Below the pieces are notes generated by a model that saw only the letters and a list, made by a program, of their open reading frames with translations, made no database searches and had not been told where the DNA came from. A stretch of 64,000 nucleotides of DNA, from assembly GCA_000467715.1 (NCBI GenBank), contig AJFK01000305.1, positions 169,723 through 233,722 on the forward strand, read 5' to 3'. Position 1 is the first letter of the stretch; every line of letters starts with the position of its first letter. Positions 1 through 11,430 of this stretch are shown in pieces. This DNA comes from Hysterium pulicare CBS 123377. Its lineage: Eukaryota > Ascomycota > Dothideomycetes > Hysteriales > Hysteriaceae. The translations under genes were made by a program, and so were the position numbers.

Positions 1-151
1 TTTGCTTTTCATAGCGTGGCCAATTGATGAATAAATATAAAACTGATGAACCCCAAGTTCCACGAAAGACCCGCCAAGATTCCTCCTCAAAACACCCTGA
101 AAGCAGAGGGGCCAAAGCTTTACTTTTTGACCCTCGAATCCGACAAGCATT

Positions 152-2723
152 CTACTCAAATTCGAACAAGTCTGTGTCGTCACTGATGCGAGATTGCTCC
201 ATCCGCCATCTTAATACCTCCAGACCCTCTTGATCCACCAGCTCGAAATCGAGGTTGCTCGATTTCAGCGCTCCATAAATTACTTTCGCTTCTTTCGACC
301 ATCCCTCAAGCTCGGCAGGAATCCCGATGTGTTCTTCCACAATCTTCAACATTCCATCAAGCTGTGTCTCCCCGGGTTCAAGAAGATCCTCCGCTGACAG
401 GGGTTGATAAGGGGAAGGGTGGCTATCACATGCTTCCGAGGCTTCTGATATGTGCTCGGCATCATCGAGAAGCTCCTTCATTTCCGATCTATTGAGTTGG
501 GTCATCGGCTTGAGTTTGAAGTCTAAATGAAAAGTCAGTGTGCGCAGAATAATCCTGGGGTGACATTGCTTACTATAAAAGGAGCAGTCAGGGTTGCATT
601 CTCCTAATGCACCGCAGTCGATGCAAGGAATATTGACCGTCCATAAGTCGACCAGCTGAGGCCAATCCTCATCCAAGGGCATTTCTCGTTCAATCTCATC
701 AGCGCCTGGAGCAAATCTAGCAGGATGGTTCTCCCAGAAGAGTGACAGCGCCGTTGGGTCCTCCGCTGAGTACATAATTTGAACACGTGCAATCTGATCC
801 GGTAGATGTCTGTTCACAATCTCTTCGGTCTGGCTCAATCTAGGCAGAACTGACTGAGGCTGCTTCTCTTCTTCTATTTGCTTGGCTTCGTGATCATCTA
901 CGCCTCGTACATCGCTGTCAGTGCTATAACTTATTTGGATAGGATCGGATTCGTCTCCTTGAGCAATGATGCGAGCTCCGTCGTCAGCGACATCAGATTG
1001 CTGCTTATTGAGGTACATGTTTGGTATCGAACTTTCGCGTTCGGCAATCAGAACATCGACTCTTCTACCTAGTTCTTTAGGGACATCGCGCTCCCGGTTG
1101 CTTGCGTCGAAGCCTGAAGTGTTGTTTGGAAACGAGAAGTCGGGTGACTCAGCGGAAGAAGCTGAAGAAGCCGAAGAGCCATGCTGGGACATATGCGACT
1201 GAAGAGACTCGGAACGTGGTGGTGACGCTTCGGCTGGCGAAGAATGAGCAGGCCATGGTACGTTCCTGTTGACGTCGGGACTTGCACTTGCCTCATCGGC
1301 AAAGGGAAACCGAGGAGTGAGGACTTTGAGGGGAGGAATGTCGCATTGAGAAGCAGGAGTCGCAGGGACTTGAGACTCATCCTGCAGCTGCGTACCGTTA
1401 TTCGACTTCCCGTTCCGAAACTTCTCATACGCCCTTTCTTGGGCCCGTGCAACTTCAAGCTCCGAGAGTACCGTAGCAGGAGACCAGTCTGTTCCGATAG
1501 GAGAATTCCAATCGGTAAGACTTCGTCCAGCGATGAGATCTCTGACACCTTTTGCAGATTCCAAGAAACTTTCCTTCTCTTTAGAATTTGCTAGTGAAGC
1601 CTGTGAAAGTGTGATATTTCCATACTTTGAAGGTTGAAACAACGGAGAAGGCTTTTGTCCAGCCTGTGTGGATGAGATTTCTGTACTGCCATTTAAAGGT
1701 TCCCCATTCGCTTGACTGGTACCATTCTTAGGAACTTCCAGACCTGGTTCTCCATTGTGTTCATTCAATGTCGGGGGCGCACTTGCAAGAAAGTTACTCG
1801 GTGTATAGTGGATGTTGTGTTCGTGAAAAGCTCTGAAGAGACTCTGTGTGGCGCTCTCCTTTAACTGAGTCAGTGAGATAATATAGAATGATCAGTAAAG
1901 CACTTGCCTGTTGTTCAAGTGTTGGGACGCCATTTTGAGCTCTAGGAAAGTTGTGCGCACCGCCCTTTCCGCTCAGATTTGAGCTAGCACCATACGTCGC
2001 CAAAGCAGCTAAAGGCTCTCTGAGACCTTGGGTAGCAGGAGGCGTGGGGTGACGAGCATCCCCTGCCTGGCTGTGATTCTGTATTCCCGTTCCATTGATA
2101 CTGCCCTCGTCTTTCGACTTTATGAACAATCCTGATGCTGGTGTAGAGAAACGTTCCCATGCCCCGGAGGTGTCTATTCCTTCATCTCTCAGCTTCTTTC
2201 CTATATCAACAGGGTACAAGGGTATTTCTGTAGGCTTCAACGGAAAGAGGTTCAGTTCTCGACGCCGCGTACAGATTTCTTTAAAATGAGTCTCTGCATT
2301 AGCATGTAAAGCTTTTTGGAAATGCTCGTGACATGAAGGAATCCAGCGAAGCATGATGTTGTCTGGAACTGAGTGGCCACGCATTACATCTCCCAACAGC
2401 TGCTCAGGCGTGGAACAACCCCTCGATAACCATGCTCTGGCATCATCTCCGTCCCAGGCGTGGCTTGCGAATAGCCAATACCCGCTTAGGACATGCATCT
2501 CGGTAACAAGCCGAGGTGCCGATACAAATTTTTTATCTTCAAATGATGGTCTTCCGACATACACACTTACGTAGTCCGGGAATCGTGGAGTACCCTGAGG
2601 CGGCTGGTTTAGTTGAGGACCGGAAGAATTTGTGTCACCGTCCTGCGTGGTTGGGGCACCATTTTGGACATTCGAGTTAGACGCAGGCGACTGAATGGAG
2701 CCGTTTGGATGTCCTGATGACAT
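152..2723 (-). CDS. Conserved hypothetical fungal protein, 840 aa, two exons with GC-AG intron
   Basis: I do not recognise this family. Exons are 2723-1908 and 1858-152. The intron at 1859-1907 has a GC donor (CAG|GCAAGT), a CTGAC branch-like element and an AAAG acceptor. It joins two open frames that otherwise stop separately, and the join restores one frame (272 + 569 codons including stop). The start is the ATG at 2721-2723 (MSSGHPNG). Upstream in-frame sequence has no ATG, and a GTAAGT there suggests a 5' UTR intron. The N-terminal third is Pro/Asn/Ser-rich, then comes a more ordered part with YVGRPSFEDKKF and HAWDGDDARAWL. The C-terminal exon is Ser/Glu-rich with a Cys cluster (CIDCGALGECNPDCSF, then QCHP) that could bind metal. 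No signal peptide or membrane segment is visible. Confidence 0.7.
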
Positions 2724-4408
2724 TCTAGGTCTTGGAAGCGAGGTTCGAAATGTAAAGGGAAAGAGGAATGAGAAAGGACGAGATTGCGGAAGTTGATACA
2801 AACCACCTCCCCAACTTACCGCAGGCAACAAAGACTTTCCGAGGTAGAAGGTACGATGGAGTTGGAGAAAAGAAAAAAGGAAATCGCGTCCTAAAAGGTT
2901 AAAGAATTGGGCTGGCTGGGTCCGCGTAGGACGCGTTGTAGAACACGTTTCTGGTGAAGTACAGTAAGATGTGACGACAATTTAGGATTGTGATGCGGCC
3001 CCCATGCTGTTTGATGGTTATTTCAAGTCCTGGATACACTGATCACGTCGGTGTTGACTGTCAGGCTGATTGAACCCGTGTTTCTTTCATTAGTTGGGCT
3101 GTTAGTGAATGTGTTCTGAGCTGGCATCGAATTCTCCAGGTGAAGAAGAAACTGTTCGTCTTCGAATAGTAAAGACTGTAGGTGGTGTACGCCTTGTGAC
3201 AGTGTTGAGTTTGCTTCGGCGTCGAAGAGGACGTTGATGGAAGCGGTCGGTGCGGTGTGACGCCACAATTTGTGAGCTTATGTTGACACGGCGCTTTCTC
3301 ATCCTTCCTTTCGAACCTCACCAACTTCTTCATCTGCCAGAGCAAGGCCTTAATAATAGAGGCGACAGCTGAAGTACAGAGAAATGCAATTCTAAAATCA
3401 TACTACCATCGTTTTTCCATATACGAAGTTACCTTCTGGCAAGGCTCGCACCACCTCGGATGTAAAGTCGATTTCCACCCACGATCCACAACAAAGGAAC
3501 GACAATCTTACGCGAGTGTTTCAGTTAGTTGAGAAAATCGATCCTGAGATGGACTGGCCGACTAATTCGAGATGGCGCTATTTGAGAACTGCCGTGTGTT
3601 ACACACTGAGTCGAAGGATGAATCATCGTATATAATGTCGTCGATTGCCTGGACCATATCGCTACAGCGTTATCATCTATAAACGTGCTAACCAGGAGCT
3701 AGATGTCGATGAGGAATTTGTCTGAGCTATCCGCCCGAATGGGCCTAGGTTCATGAGGTCGACAACGACAGCTCAACAGCGCATTAGGTAGGTATGATAG
3801 AAGACTTAGCTGCAGGTTAAGAGAAGCTGCAGGCGTGTCACCCAAGCTGCTGTGGCGCAACATCAATCTCTTGAGCGAGGCTTGTCACAGCGTGAACTAG
3901 GACCAGGGCCCCGTTGCCCCACAATGTGGGGATCTTCTGGCGATGCAGAATGCGGGGAGCGCTACGGGACTGAACATCCGTAGCTTCACCATTAGGTCCA
4001 GTTTGAAGACGATACACTTTGCCAATCGAAACGGAGAGACGTTCGTAGCAGTCTTTCTTCTCTAATCAAGAGCTACAACCTTTGACGGATTTGCTTCGGG
4101 CCTCTCGATCCCCCGTAAGTGCCGGTGGATGAGCAGGCAATCGCCGGATTGTCCTGGTAATTCTACTTCATGAGCTCCACGCTCCCTATTTATTTCCGGG
4201 ACATCTATCTACATTAGTTGCGTGCCCTCCCGGCTATAATGTTCTCTGAGAAATCTCCGTTAACTCCAGAAATCAGCTTGGATCACCAAAACATCGTCAT
4301 TGCCGCGTCTCTACCAGGTTTATCTTGATACTTATCAGATCTTCATCGTTCGAATCTAGCATTAATCCGTAGTCTTTCATATTTGCATTCATTTAAAAAG
4401 TCGCCAAA
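2724..4408. other. Intergenic, 1.7 kb, no gene supported
   Basis: Shared upstream region of two divergent genes. It probably holds the 5' UTR and a UTR intron of the left gene (GTAAGT near 2818 on the minus strand) and the promoter of the dioxygenase on the right. Short overlapping minus-strand ORFs at 3023-3345 have no recognisable content. Confidence 0.5.
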
Positions 4409-5484
4409 ATGCCGGGTCTTCTTACTCAAAACACCCCCTTCAAGACCATCACCGTCAAGGAGCTCCATCCCACCTTCGGTGCAGAGGTCATCGGTGTAGA
4501 CTTCCACCACCTCTCCGATGAGCAGTTCAAAGAAATCAAGGCCGCCATGGCCAAGGTCAGTTTTTATGCAACATTCACCATCCTCTCACACCTCTGACAT
4601 GCCAAAAGTATGGTGTCTGCGTCTTCCGAAACACCAATATGGATGATGACGAGCACGTCGAGTTCTCCAAAAATATTGGCGAGCTCGATAACGTCAAGCG
4701 ATATCTAACCGGTGGCCGTAAGCTACGCTACAAGCATTTCGAACTCTTCGATGCCGGAAACGTCGATGAAGAGGGCAACGTCATTCAACCTGACAGCCCA
4801 CGGGCTCATTACAACAAGGGAAACGCTCTCTTTCACGTCGACTCATCCTTCAACCCCCGCCGAGCATCCTGGTCACTTCTCCGTGCCATTGAACTCCCAC
4901 CACCAGGCACAGGCGGCGACACCGAATTCGCAGACTCGCGCACAGCATTCGACGAGCTACCCGAAGACCTGAAGAAGGAACTAATAGAGAAAGACTACAT
5001 CGGCGCCCACTCCCTCCTCCACAGCCGCAAAAGTGGTTCCCCAGAATTCTTCAAAGACCTCGACCCAACAAGCCAAAAATTTACCTATCATAAACTGGTT
5101 CAACTGCACGAGCCTAGTGGTCGAACAAACCTCTACATCGCAGCGCATTGCCACCACCTCGAAGGCATGGAGCCTGAGAAATCCACGGAGCTTCTCGATA
5201 AGTTGATGAAGCATACTACACAAAAGAAATACGTCATGAGCGCAGATTGGCTGAATCCTACGGATATGATCGCTTGGGATAATACCTGCGTCATGCACCG
5301 CGCCACTGGTGGTAGCTTTGAGGGAAAATATAAGCGAGATGTGAGGAGGACGACTGTTCATGATGATTCGCCGACTGCTTGGGGGTTTAATCGGGTTGGA
5401 GAGGAAGGACAGGGATTTAATTTGGAGAAAGTTATGGCGAACGAGCAGACGGATAAGCCGGCGGAAGTTAAGGTGGGTGCGTGA
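4409..5484 (+). CDS. TauD/TfdA-family Fe(II)/2-oxoglutarate-dependent dioxygenase, 340 aa
   Basis: Exons 4409-4555 and 4609-5484. The intron 4556-4608 has a GTCAGT donor and CTGACATGCCAAAAG at its 3' end. The protein resembles alpha-ketoglutarate-dependent 2,4-D/taurine dioxygenases. It opens with an ELHPTFGAEVIGVDF segment, as in TauD proteins. The metal triad is visible as the H and D of FHVDSSF and the distal His of CVMHRATGG, and the downstream KRDVRRTT supplies the 2-oxoglutarate-binding Arg. Length fits the family. It is probably cytosolic and acts on a small acid, sulfonate or related carboxylate, but the substrate cannot be read from sequence. An O-methyltransferase and an MFS exporter follow on the same strand. 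Confidence 0.9.
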
Positions 5485-5894
5485 TGGTTCGAAAGTGCTT
5501 CCTTGGACTGTGAGTGGAATGTTGTGTTTCTATATGATGGTGTACGGCTCATTCTTAAGTGCTTTTGTTCTATATAATCAAATTGATCCACCTCTACGCC
5601 TCCGCACATTTGTTCTGCAAGCTGAAGACCAGTTACAGCGCTCACTCTACTAATATCTAGCTTATCGCCGTCTTGAGTGCTTGGACAAAAAACCATACAT
5701 CTTCAAACGTATTAAATAAAGGCATTGGTGTCAAGCGCATAACATCCGGCTTACACTGGTCCCTAGCATTGGCAAGGGGCAGGTGTTTGCCATGTTGGTG
5801 TTGAAGGTAGTAGTATCGATAAAAGAAGAGTGTTAGAGAGTGTTGCAGGAAGATCGATCAAACAGCGCATTTTTACTTCCACCCAGTGCGCGAT

Positions 5895-5912
5895 AAGTTA
5901 ACGTTAACTTAA
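5895..5912. repeat. 18-bp perfect palindrome at the edge of an AT-rich block
   Basis: TAAGTTAACGTTAACTTA reads the same on both strands. It sits at the start of the AT-rich block that leads into the repeat relic. It may be a degenerate element terminus, but it has no partner that I could find. Confidence 0.5.
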
Positions 5913-6048
5913 AGAGATTATGTTTAACTTATCAACTCTTTTTATTGTTTATAGTAATACTAGCATACTAGAACTAAAGAAATTAAACTAATAAGAACTT
6001 AATGTAAAATTAAAGCAATATTATTATATTATTAAATATAATTGACTA

Positions 6049-6115
6049 TGAATGAGAGCTTTAAATATAATCACCGCTTACGCGTGGTTGAGCTTAATCA
6101 AACTCTTTTTCAAAG
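6049..6115 (+). repeat. Dispersed repeat copy A (degenerate, hairpin-bearing)
   Basis: Begins AATGAGAGCTTTAAA, followed by ATCACCGCTTACGC. About 60 bp align with 20011-20075, with scattered differences. The core can form an imperfect hairpin around CGCTTACGC. The flanks are AT-rich and there is no intact coding capacity. This looks like a MITE or transposon remnant, possibly mutated by RIP. The family is not recognised. Confidence 0.5.
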
Positions 6116-6674
6116 TCTCCTATTACCGGTCCCTGTATAACCGGAAGCCGTTGAAGGGGGATAGTAAACCCCTACGGCTGTTGCTTTTTCAATGCCTCAC
6201 CAGGCCATGTAAAGTGAATGCCGGTAGAGGTGAGTGAGTGAGTCCTGGCTGAGTGGCGTAGAGCTTGGGGGCCCTTGTAGGTGGCCCTAGGCAGCAGCTT
6301 ATCTGTGGGGTTACACGAATCTGGCTTGCATAGGAAGATCAACGGTCATCTTCTCATTTAAATTTTCGCTGCAGGAGTGACTATCTAGATAACAGTCGCA
6401 CCGCAGAGAGTTGGTCTTATAGAACAGGCAGATATTCTTAGAAAGGCCAAGGATACGGAGCAGACCGCTGCGGCGTTGCCATTAATGCAGGCAAGCCTAC
6501 CTAGGTAAAGAACGCCCCGGAGCTTACCCAGCTTGACAATGGTGGCAACTTCATGCCCTGCCTTCTTCTCTTCCGTTTTCTTCTCATTTCATGGACATCT
6601 AGTCTCCTTTATACTTCACATATTTACTTGGTCATTCATCTATCAGCAACCATATTCACTTGCTGAAGATCATT

Positions 6675-8038
6675 ATGGATCCTGCAGTCAGCACTCTGCT
6701 TGCCCAGATTGAGCATCTTGGTAAAGATTTAACCCAGCATGATGGCCAAACAGCAAATATGGAAGTTTGTAGGAAGCTTCTAACAAATGCTCAGAAACTT
6801 TGCATCGCCCTGCAAAGTCCTGGAAGGCTTGTCGAAGAGTTTCTTTTTGGTGTGAGTTTGCCAAAAACTGCCTCAGCTCCACGCAGAGACTAACCTAGCA
6901 TCTCGGATTTGTTAGTCTGTAGACAATCTCCTCCTCAAAATCGCTGTGGATCTGGGTATTTTCAAGATTCTTGTTGGCCTCCAGGAACCAATAACCTCCC
7001 AACAGCTCGCCGACAGCACAGGGGCCGAGACGGCGCTCCTTGAGCGTATCATGAGAGGTCTAGCCTCCATTCACGCTGTGGAAGAGATCGACACTGAGCG
7101 CTACGGCCCGAGCAAAATCACCAAAGCATTCGCATCAACCAAAGGGGATGCTGGTGCTCGCCTTTTGTATGTGAAACGTGGATGCATTACCGCTTTTCAT
7201 CGACTGAGATTTTGCTTGCGTAGTTACGACCTAGTTATACCTGGGATGCAGCCGACTCCGAAGTACTTGACCGAAACTGCCTACAAGAACCCCATTGACC
7301 CGACCCATCTCCCGTTTAATATGGCGTTCGGCGACGAACTATTCTTCCAGTGGCTACCTAAGCACCCCGATGTCCTAGGAAGCTTCCAGCAGTGGATGAC
7401 AGCGCAACGCCAAGGACATACGCCATGGTTAGACTTTTATCCATTGGAGAAAGAAATTGTCGAAGGTTTCGACTACCAAGACCCACAAGCTGTCATGCTC
7501 GTAGACGTCGGTGGTAGTACCGGCCAAGAGATTCAAGAGATCAAACGAAGATACCCGTCGCTGCCGGGACGCATGATTCTCCAAGATTTGCCAAGCACCA
7601 TCGAGCAAGTAAACCCAAGTGACGGCATGGAGGCTATGGCCCATGACTTTTTCACTGTCCAGCCTATTCGCGGTGAGATTTGCTAGATTCTCTCTCAACC
7701 TCATCTACTGACACGAGGTAACAGGCGCTCGGGTGTACTATTTCCGTAACATTCTTCATGATTGGGATGATGACAAGTGCTTGAAAATCCTCCGCAACAC
7801 TGTCACAGCTATGAAGCCAGGATACTCCAAACTTCTGTTAAATGATTTTGCGATGCCTTCTCAGAATGCATGTGCATTCGCAATGCGCTCTGATTTTATG
7901 GTCATGGCACTCGCGGGGGCTGTGGAAAGAACAGAACGTCAATGGCAGAGGCTTCTTTCATCGGCGGGACTGAAAATTGACCGAATCTGGACAGAGGAGC
8001 CTGAATCACAGAGTATTATCGAGGCTAGTCTTGCTTGA
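6675..8038 (+). CDS. SAM-dependent O-methyltransferase (COMT-like, fungal secondary-metabolism type), 396 aa
   Basis: Exons 6675-6851, 6916-7166, 7224-7672 and 7725-8038. The second intron (7167-7223, 57 bp) is in frame and easily missed; removing it gives the expected LFYDLVIPGMQPTPKYL in place of a Cys/Arg-rich insert. The fold is an N-terminal winged-helix dimerisation region (about residues 60-150) followed by a Rossmann methyltransferase domain. Motifs are LVDVGGSTGQE (SAM-binding glycine loop), MILQDLP, and RNILHDWDDDK with the catalytic-base His of plant-type O-methyltransferases. It should transfer methyl from SAM to a phenolic or enolic hydroxyl of a small metabolite. The start ATG is preceded in frame only by a TTG. 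It is co-oriented with the MFS exporter 0.7 kb downstream. Confidence 0.9.
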
Positions 8039-8722
8039 TTGCAGATTTCCCTAGCGTGCTCGTTCCCAAGTATTAATTGGATGAAGCAAAGTTAGACATG
8101 ACGCCTCGTTGGTGGAGAATGCCCCATTGGGCTAGAGATAGCAAGCTGTTGTATTGTACAGTTACTTTGCGACCCATAATTGGAGAAGCACAAGCGGCGT
8201 AGAGGTCAGTGGTTTCCCATCCCCAGCACCGCCACGGCTAGAAAGAAGTTAAAAAAAAGGGTTTAGAATACTCGCAATTCATCATGAATAACAGGTGCGC
8301 ACATGCCGATCCGGTTTCATAATTCAAAACTTAATATATCCAGGACTCGAAGTACGTGTGCGGCGTAGTCTGGTGGTCTCACCCTGCGGCGAGGCAGCGG
8401 GGCTGCATGCAGCCCCCAAGAGCTATAGTCCAACGTTGTAATCTCACATAGTACAACAGAAGCTCCGCAGGTCTCGTTATTTGGGGGTAAAGGAATGATT
8501 TACTGTTCCTGCGCGGTTAGCACATCTAGTATCAACATTTTGGAAACCCTGGCAAGTCCGAAGCTACACCACCACGGCAGATTTAATCAGCCCCATAACT
8601 ATATGGGTCCAGATTTTAGCAAGTGTATTCATTGCTTAGTGAAGACCTTCCATCTTCGACTTAATCCCAGCTTCAGCAGAGTCCTCTGAAATACAATCTA
8701 AAACGTGACCGCAACGTTGAAT
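8039..8722. other. Intergenic between methyltransferase and MFS exporter
   Basis: 684 bp holding the 3' end of one co-oriented gene and the promoter of the next. A small ORF at 8495-8689 lacks supporting features. No repeat seen. Confidence 0.5.
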
Positions 8723-10809
8723 ATGGCGACAAGGGAGTCGGAATCCTTGCGTCCGGAGGCTTTCCTAGCGCTTCCTCCAAGTCTCCTCCAAGAACAGCGT
8801 CCAATATCTATTCTAGATGCTCTTGAACTAACATCTGTAGGAGGTATGGAGTCGGAAATTGCCCATCAGTCGAACAAACCAGAGATCACAGAAGGAGATG
8901 AACCCACAAATTATCTTAGAGGATGGTCTCTGTTCATCGTGGCTGCAACGTAGGTCCATACCACTATCATCACGACGGTCCATACACACGTGACGATCAC
9001 TTTACTGACGGAAAAGCAGATTGGGGCTGGCAATATTTCTAGTTACCATGGAGGTTTCCATTGTCGCAACATCTCTCGTATCAATCGCCGATGATCTTGA
9101 AGCTTTCAACTTGACTAGCTGGATCGTGACAGCCTATCTGCTCACATATACCGGTACTTGAGTAGTCCGAAGCAAAGCACATGAGGCTTCTCTCTAATTT
9201 TTCTCAAAGGGTTTCTGATTATCTTTGCTAAACTCAGCGACATCTTCGGCCGCAAGCTTGTGGTGAGCGTATGCCTATGCTTGTTCGCCATCTTCTCGGG
9301 AGCATGCGCTGCTGCGCAGACCATCGAACAGCTGTGCGTTCGTCTCTATCAAAAATGGTGTGGTAAGACTTTAACAGGTGTTAGAATTATCTTGCGGGCA
9401 TTTCAAGGAATTGGCGGCTCCGGCACCTACTCCGTCATCGTCGCCATCTTCTTCGAGCTAGTTCCGCCTTCAAAATTCGCGTTGACGACAAGTCTTATAT
9501 CAGCAACCTTTGCATTGGCTTTCTTAGTCGGTCCACTGCTGGGTGGTGCGATCACGCAGTTCTCAACCTGGCGATGGGTGTTCCTCGTGAAGTGAGTAAA
9601 ACAGCAGCAGTGTGCATGGGCAAATGCTAAGAAGGTATTCAGTGTCCCTGCAGGCCTCTTTTCTGCACTAGTTTTGATGTTAGCTCTACCAAATAACTTC
9701 CCACATCAAGGTCGCCTTGGATATCAAGCTCTCACATTCCGACACACCTTCTCAAAGGCGCAACTGAATCGCCTCGACATCTTCGGCACAATATTACTTC
9801 TTTGCGCGTCAGTCCTCCTTGTCACTGGTCTTGAGCAAGCAGGCAACCCATACCCGTGGGGCTCGCCGTTGATAATCATCTGCCTTGTTCTTTCCGGATT
9901 CTCGTGGTTCGGCTTCTTGGCCTGGTCGCGGTACGTTACCGCCAAAGATAGTATCCGAGAGCCCATTTTCCCGTGGCGCTTCGTTCAAAGCCGTGTTCGC
10001 ATTGGGATGCTTGTGTGAGCCAGACGCCTGTTGTACATGAGTACTACTCTAATTTCAAGCAGAAGCATCTTTCTGACAGGAATACCTTTCACAGTCGCCG
10101 TTATCCAAATTCCCCTCCGCTTCCAGGCCGTCAATTCTATCTCATCTCTTCAAGCAGGCATTCGCCTCCTCCCATACGCAGTGCTAAATCCCCTCGGCTC
10201 GGTGCTCGCCCCCTACTTAGCTAAGCGCTTCCAAATTCCACTTGTATACATTATGCTCGTCGGCTCAGCAATTCAAATAATCGGCACTGTACTCCTATCC
10301 ACCGCCCCATCAACCACCGACATACCCGTGCAGCTCTACGTCTACGAGGGCATAGCCGGTCTGGGAACGGGCATCAATCTCGCCTGCTTGATTGTCATGA
10401 CACCCTTCGCTGTCGAGAAACGAGATAAAGGCGAGTGATCGTTCCTTACTCAACCTCCGCTCAATAGACCCCTTTGCTAAATTGAAACGTAGCTGTCGCT
10501 ATGTCAGCCATGGTACAGTTCCGCACTCTCGGGGGCGCCCTCGGCCTCGCAATCGTCACAACAGCGCTAACGAATTCTGTGCGTTCGTCGCTGGCGGCAA
10601 AGTCTTTTGCCCCCGCGGACGTTGACGCGTTACTGGAAACGTCGCGGGCGTTTGCGGCATTGCCGGCTGCGAGTGCGGTTGTGGCTCGAACTATATTTGC
10701 GCAGGGCTATAATTTGCAGATGAAGATTGTGAGTGGGTTTTGTGCGGCGCAAGTACCGGCTGCGCTATTACTGTGGAAGAAGAGGCAGTTCGTAGTCCCT
10801 CGCAAGTGA
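8723..10809 (+). CDS. MFS drug/metabolite exporter (DHA14-like, 14-TM class), 582 aa
   Basis: Seven exons: 8723-8949, 9020-9153, 9210-9333, 9385-9591, 9643-10014, 10063-10430 and 10493-10809. All are phase-consistent. The sixth intron (10431-10492) has a GC donor (AAAG|GCGAGT). The protein has a cytosolic N-tail of about 75 residues, then repeated hydrophobic helices. Signature motifs are SWIVTAYLLTYTGF, the loop-2 motif KLSDIFGRK, RAFQGIGGSGTYS and GPLLGGAITQFSTWRWVF (motif C region). This matches fungal DHA14 proton antiporters that export toxins or xenobiotics across the plasma membrane. Placement downstream of a methyltransferase suggests self-export of a methylated product, which is inference. 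Confidence 0.9.
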
Positions 10810-11430
10810 GGAAGGGGAACGAATGTGAGGAGAGCGGCTTGGATGTAGCCAGAACCTGCCGATTGAGAGCAAGGCGGCCTTGCTTGCTTGATAGAGCTCG
10901 GTAGAGCAGATAGCAGTGGTTATGCGAGCCTAGATATTCTGTCAACAGAAACCGTTCTACTGGAGATGTGAACGTCAATAGTGATGGTGGTGACGGAGAG
11001 GAAATATGAATTTCCGTGCATTGCCGTTTGGGCCAAGTTGTGGTCCAAGCGTTTATCCACGATTGATCATCCTTCTTACCGCTAGGGTCACTATTAGTGG
11101 TTCTTTACACTCCTTTTGCTGTACAAGCCTAGAGTAGGCCTGTTCCGTACGACACTTTCCGAATTATCTTAAGGAGGGCAACTTGCTTTCAAGCCTTGTA
11201 CAGAGCCTAAACCGGCTGGGTAGGCTGGTAGAAAAGAAGGTGGTATGCGCAGACCCACCGTCCAAAACAATTCATTACGGCACCCCATGTGAAGGGCATG
11301 GGAAATAAGAATTTATATCATTGCCCATAGTAGCTTTTCATTCTTAGGGTTTTATCTACATACGCGCTGCCAGGTCATGCGTCACCCCTCTCTTTCACAT
11401 CATCTTTGCAGATGCTCGTGCTTTCTTCTC
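10810..11430. other. Intergenic between convergent genes, nothing recognised
   Basis: 621 bp of 3' flanks. The minus-strand ORF at 10691-10978 overlaps the exporter's last exon and is a shadow. Confidence 0.5.

Larger units (their letters stand above)
5485..6674. other. Intergenic, AT-rich, contains repeat relic
   Basis: After the dioxygenase 3' UTR the sequence becomes strongly AT-rich (about 5890-6060) and then carries a fragment that recurs near 20 kb. An 18-bp perfect palindrome lies at 5895-5912. Nothing codes convincingly here; the promoter of the methyltransferase gene is presumably in the last few hundred bases. Confidence 0.5.

Noticed and set aside
3023-3345. Three overlapping minus-strand ORFs of 66-94 codons
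   Set aside because: Overlapping frames, no conserved-looking segment, no splice signals linking them to neighbours.
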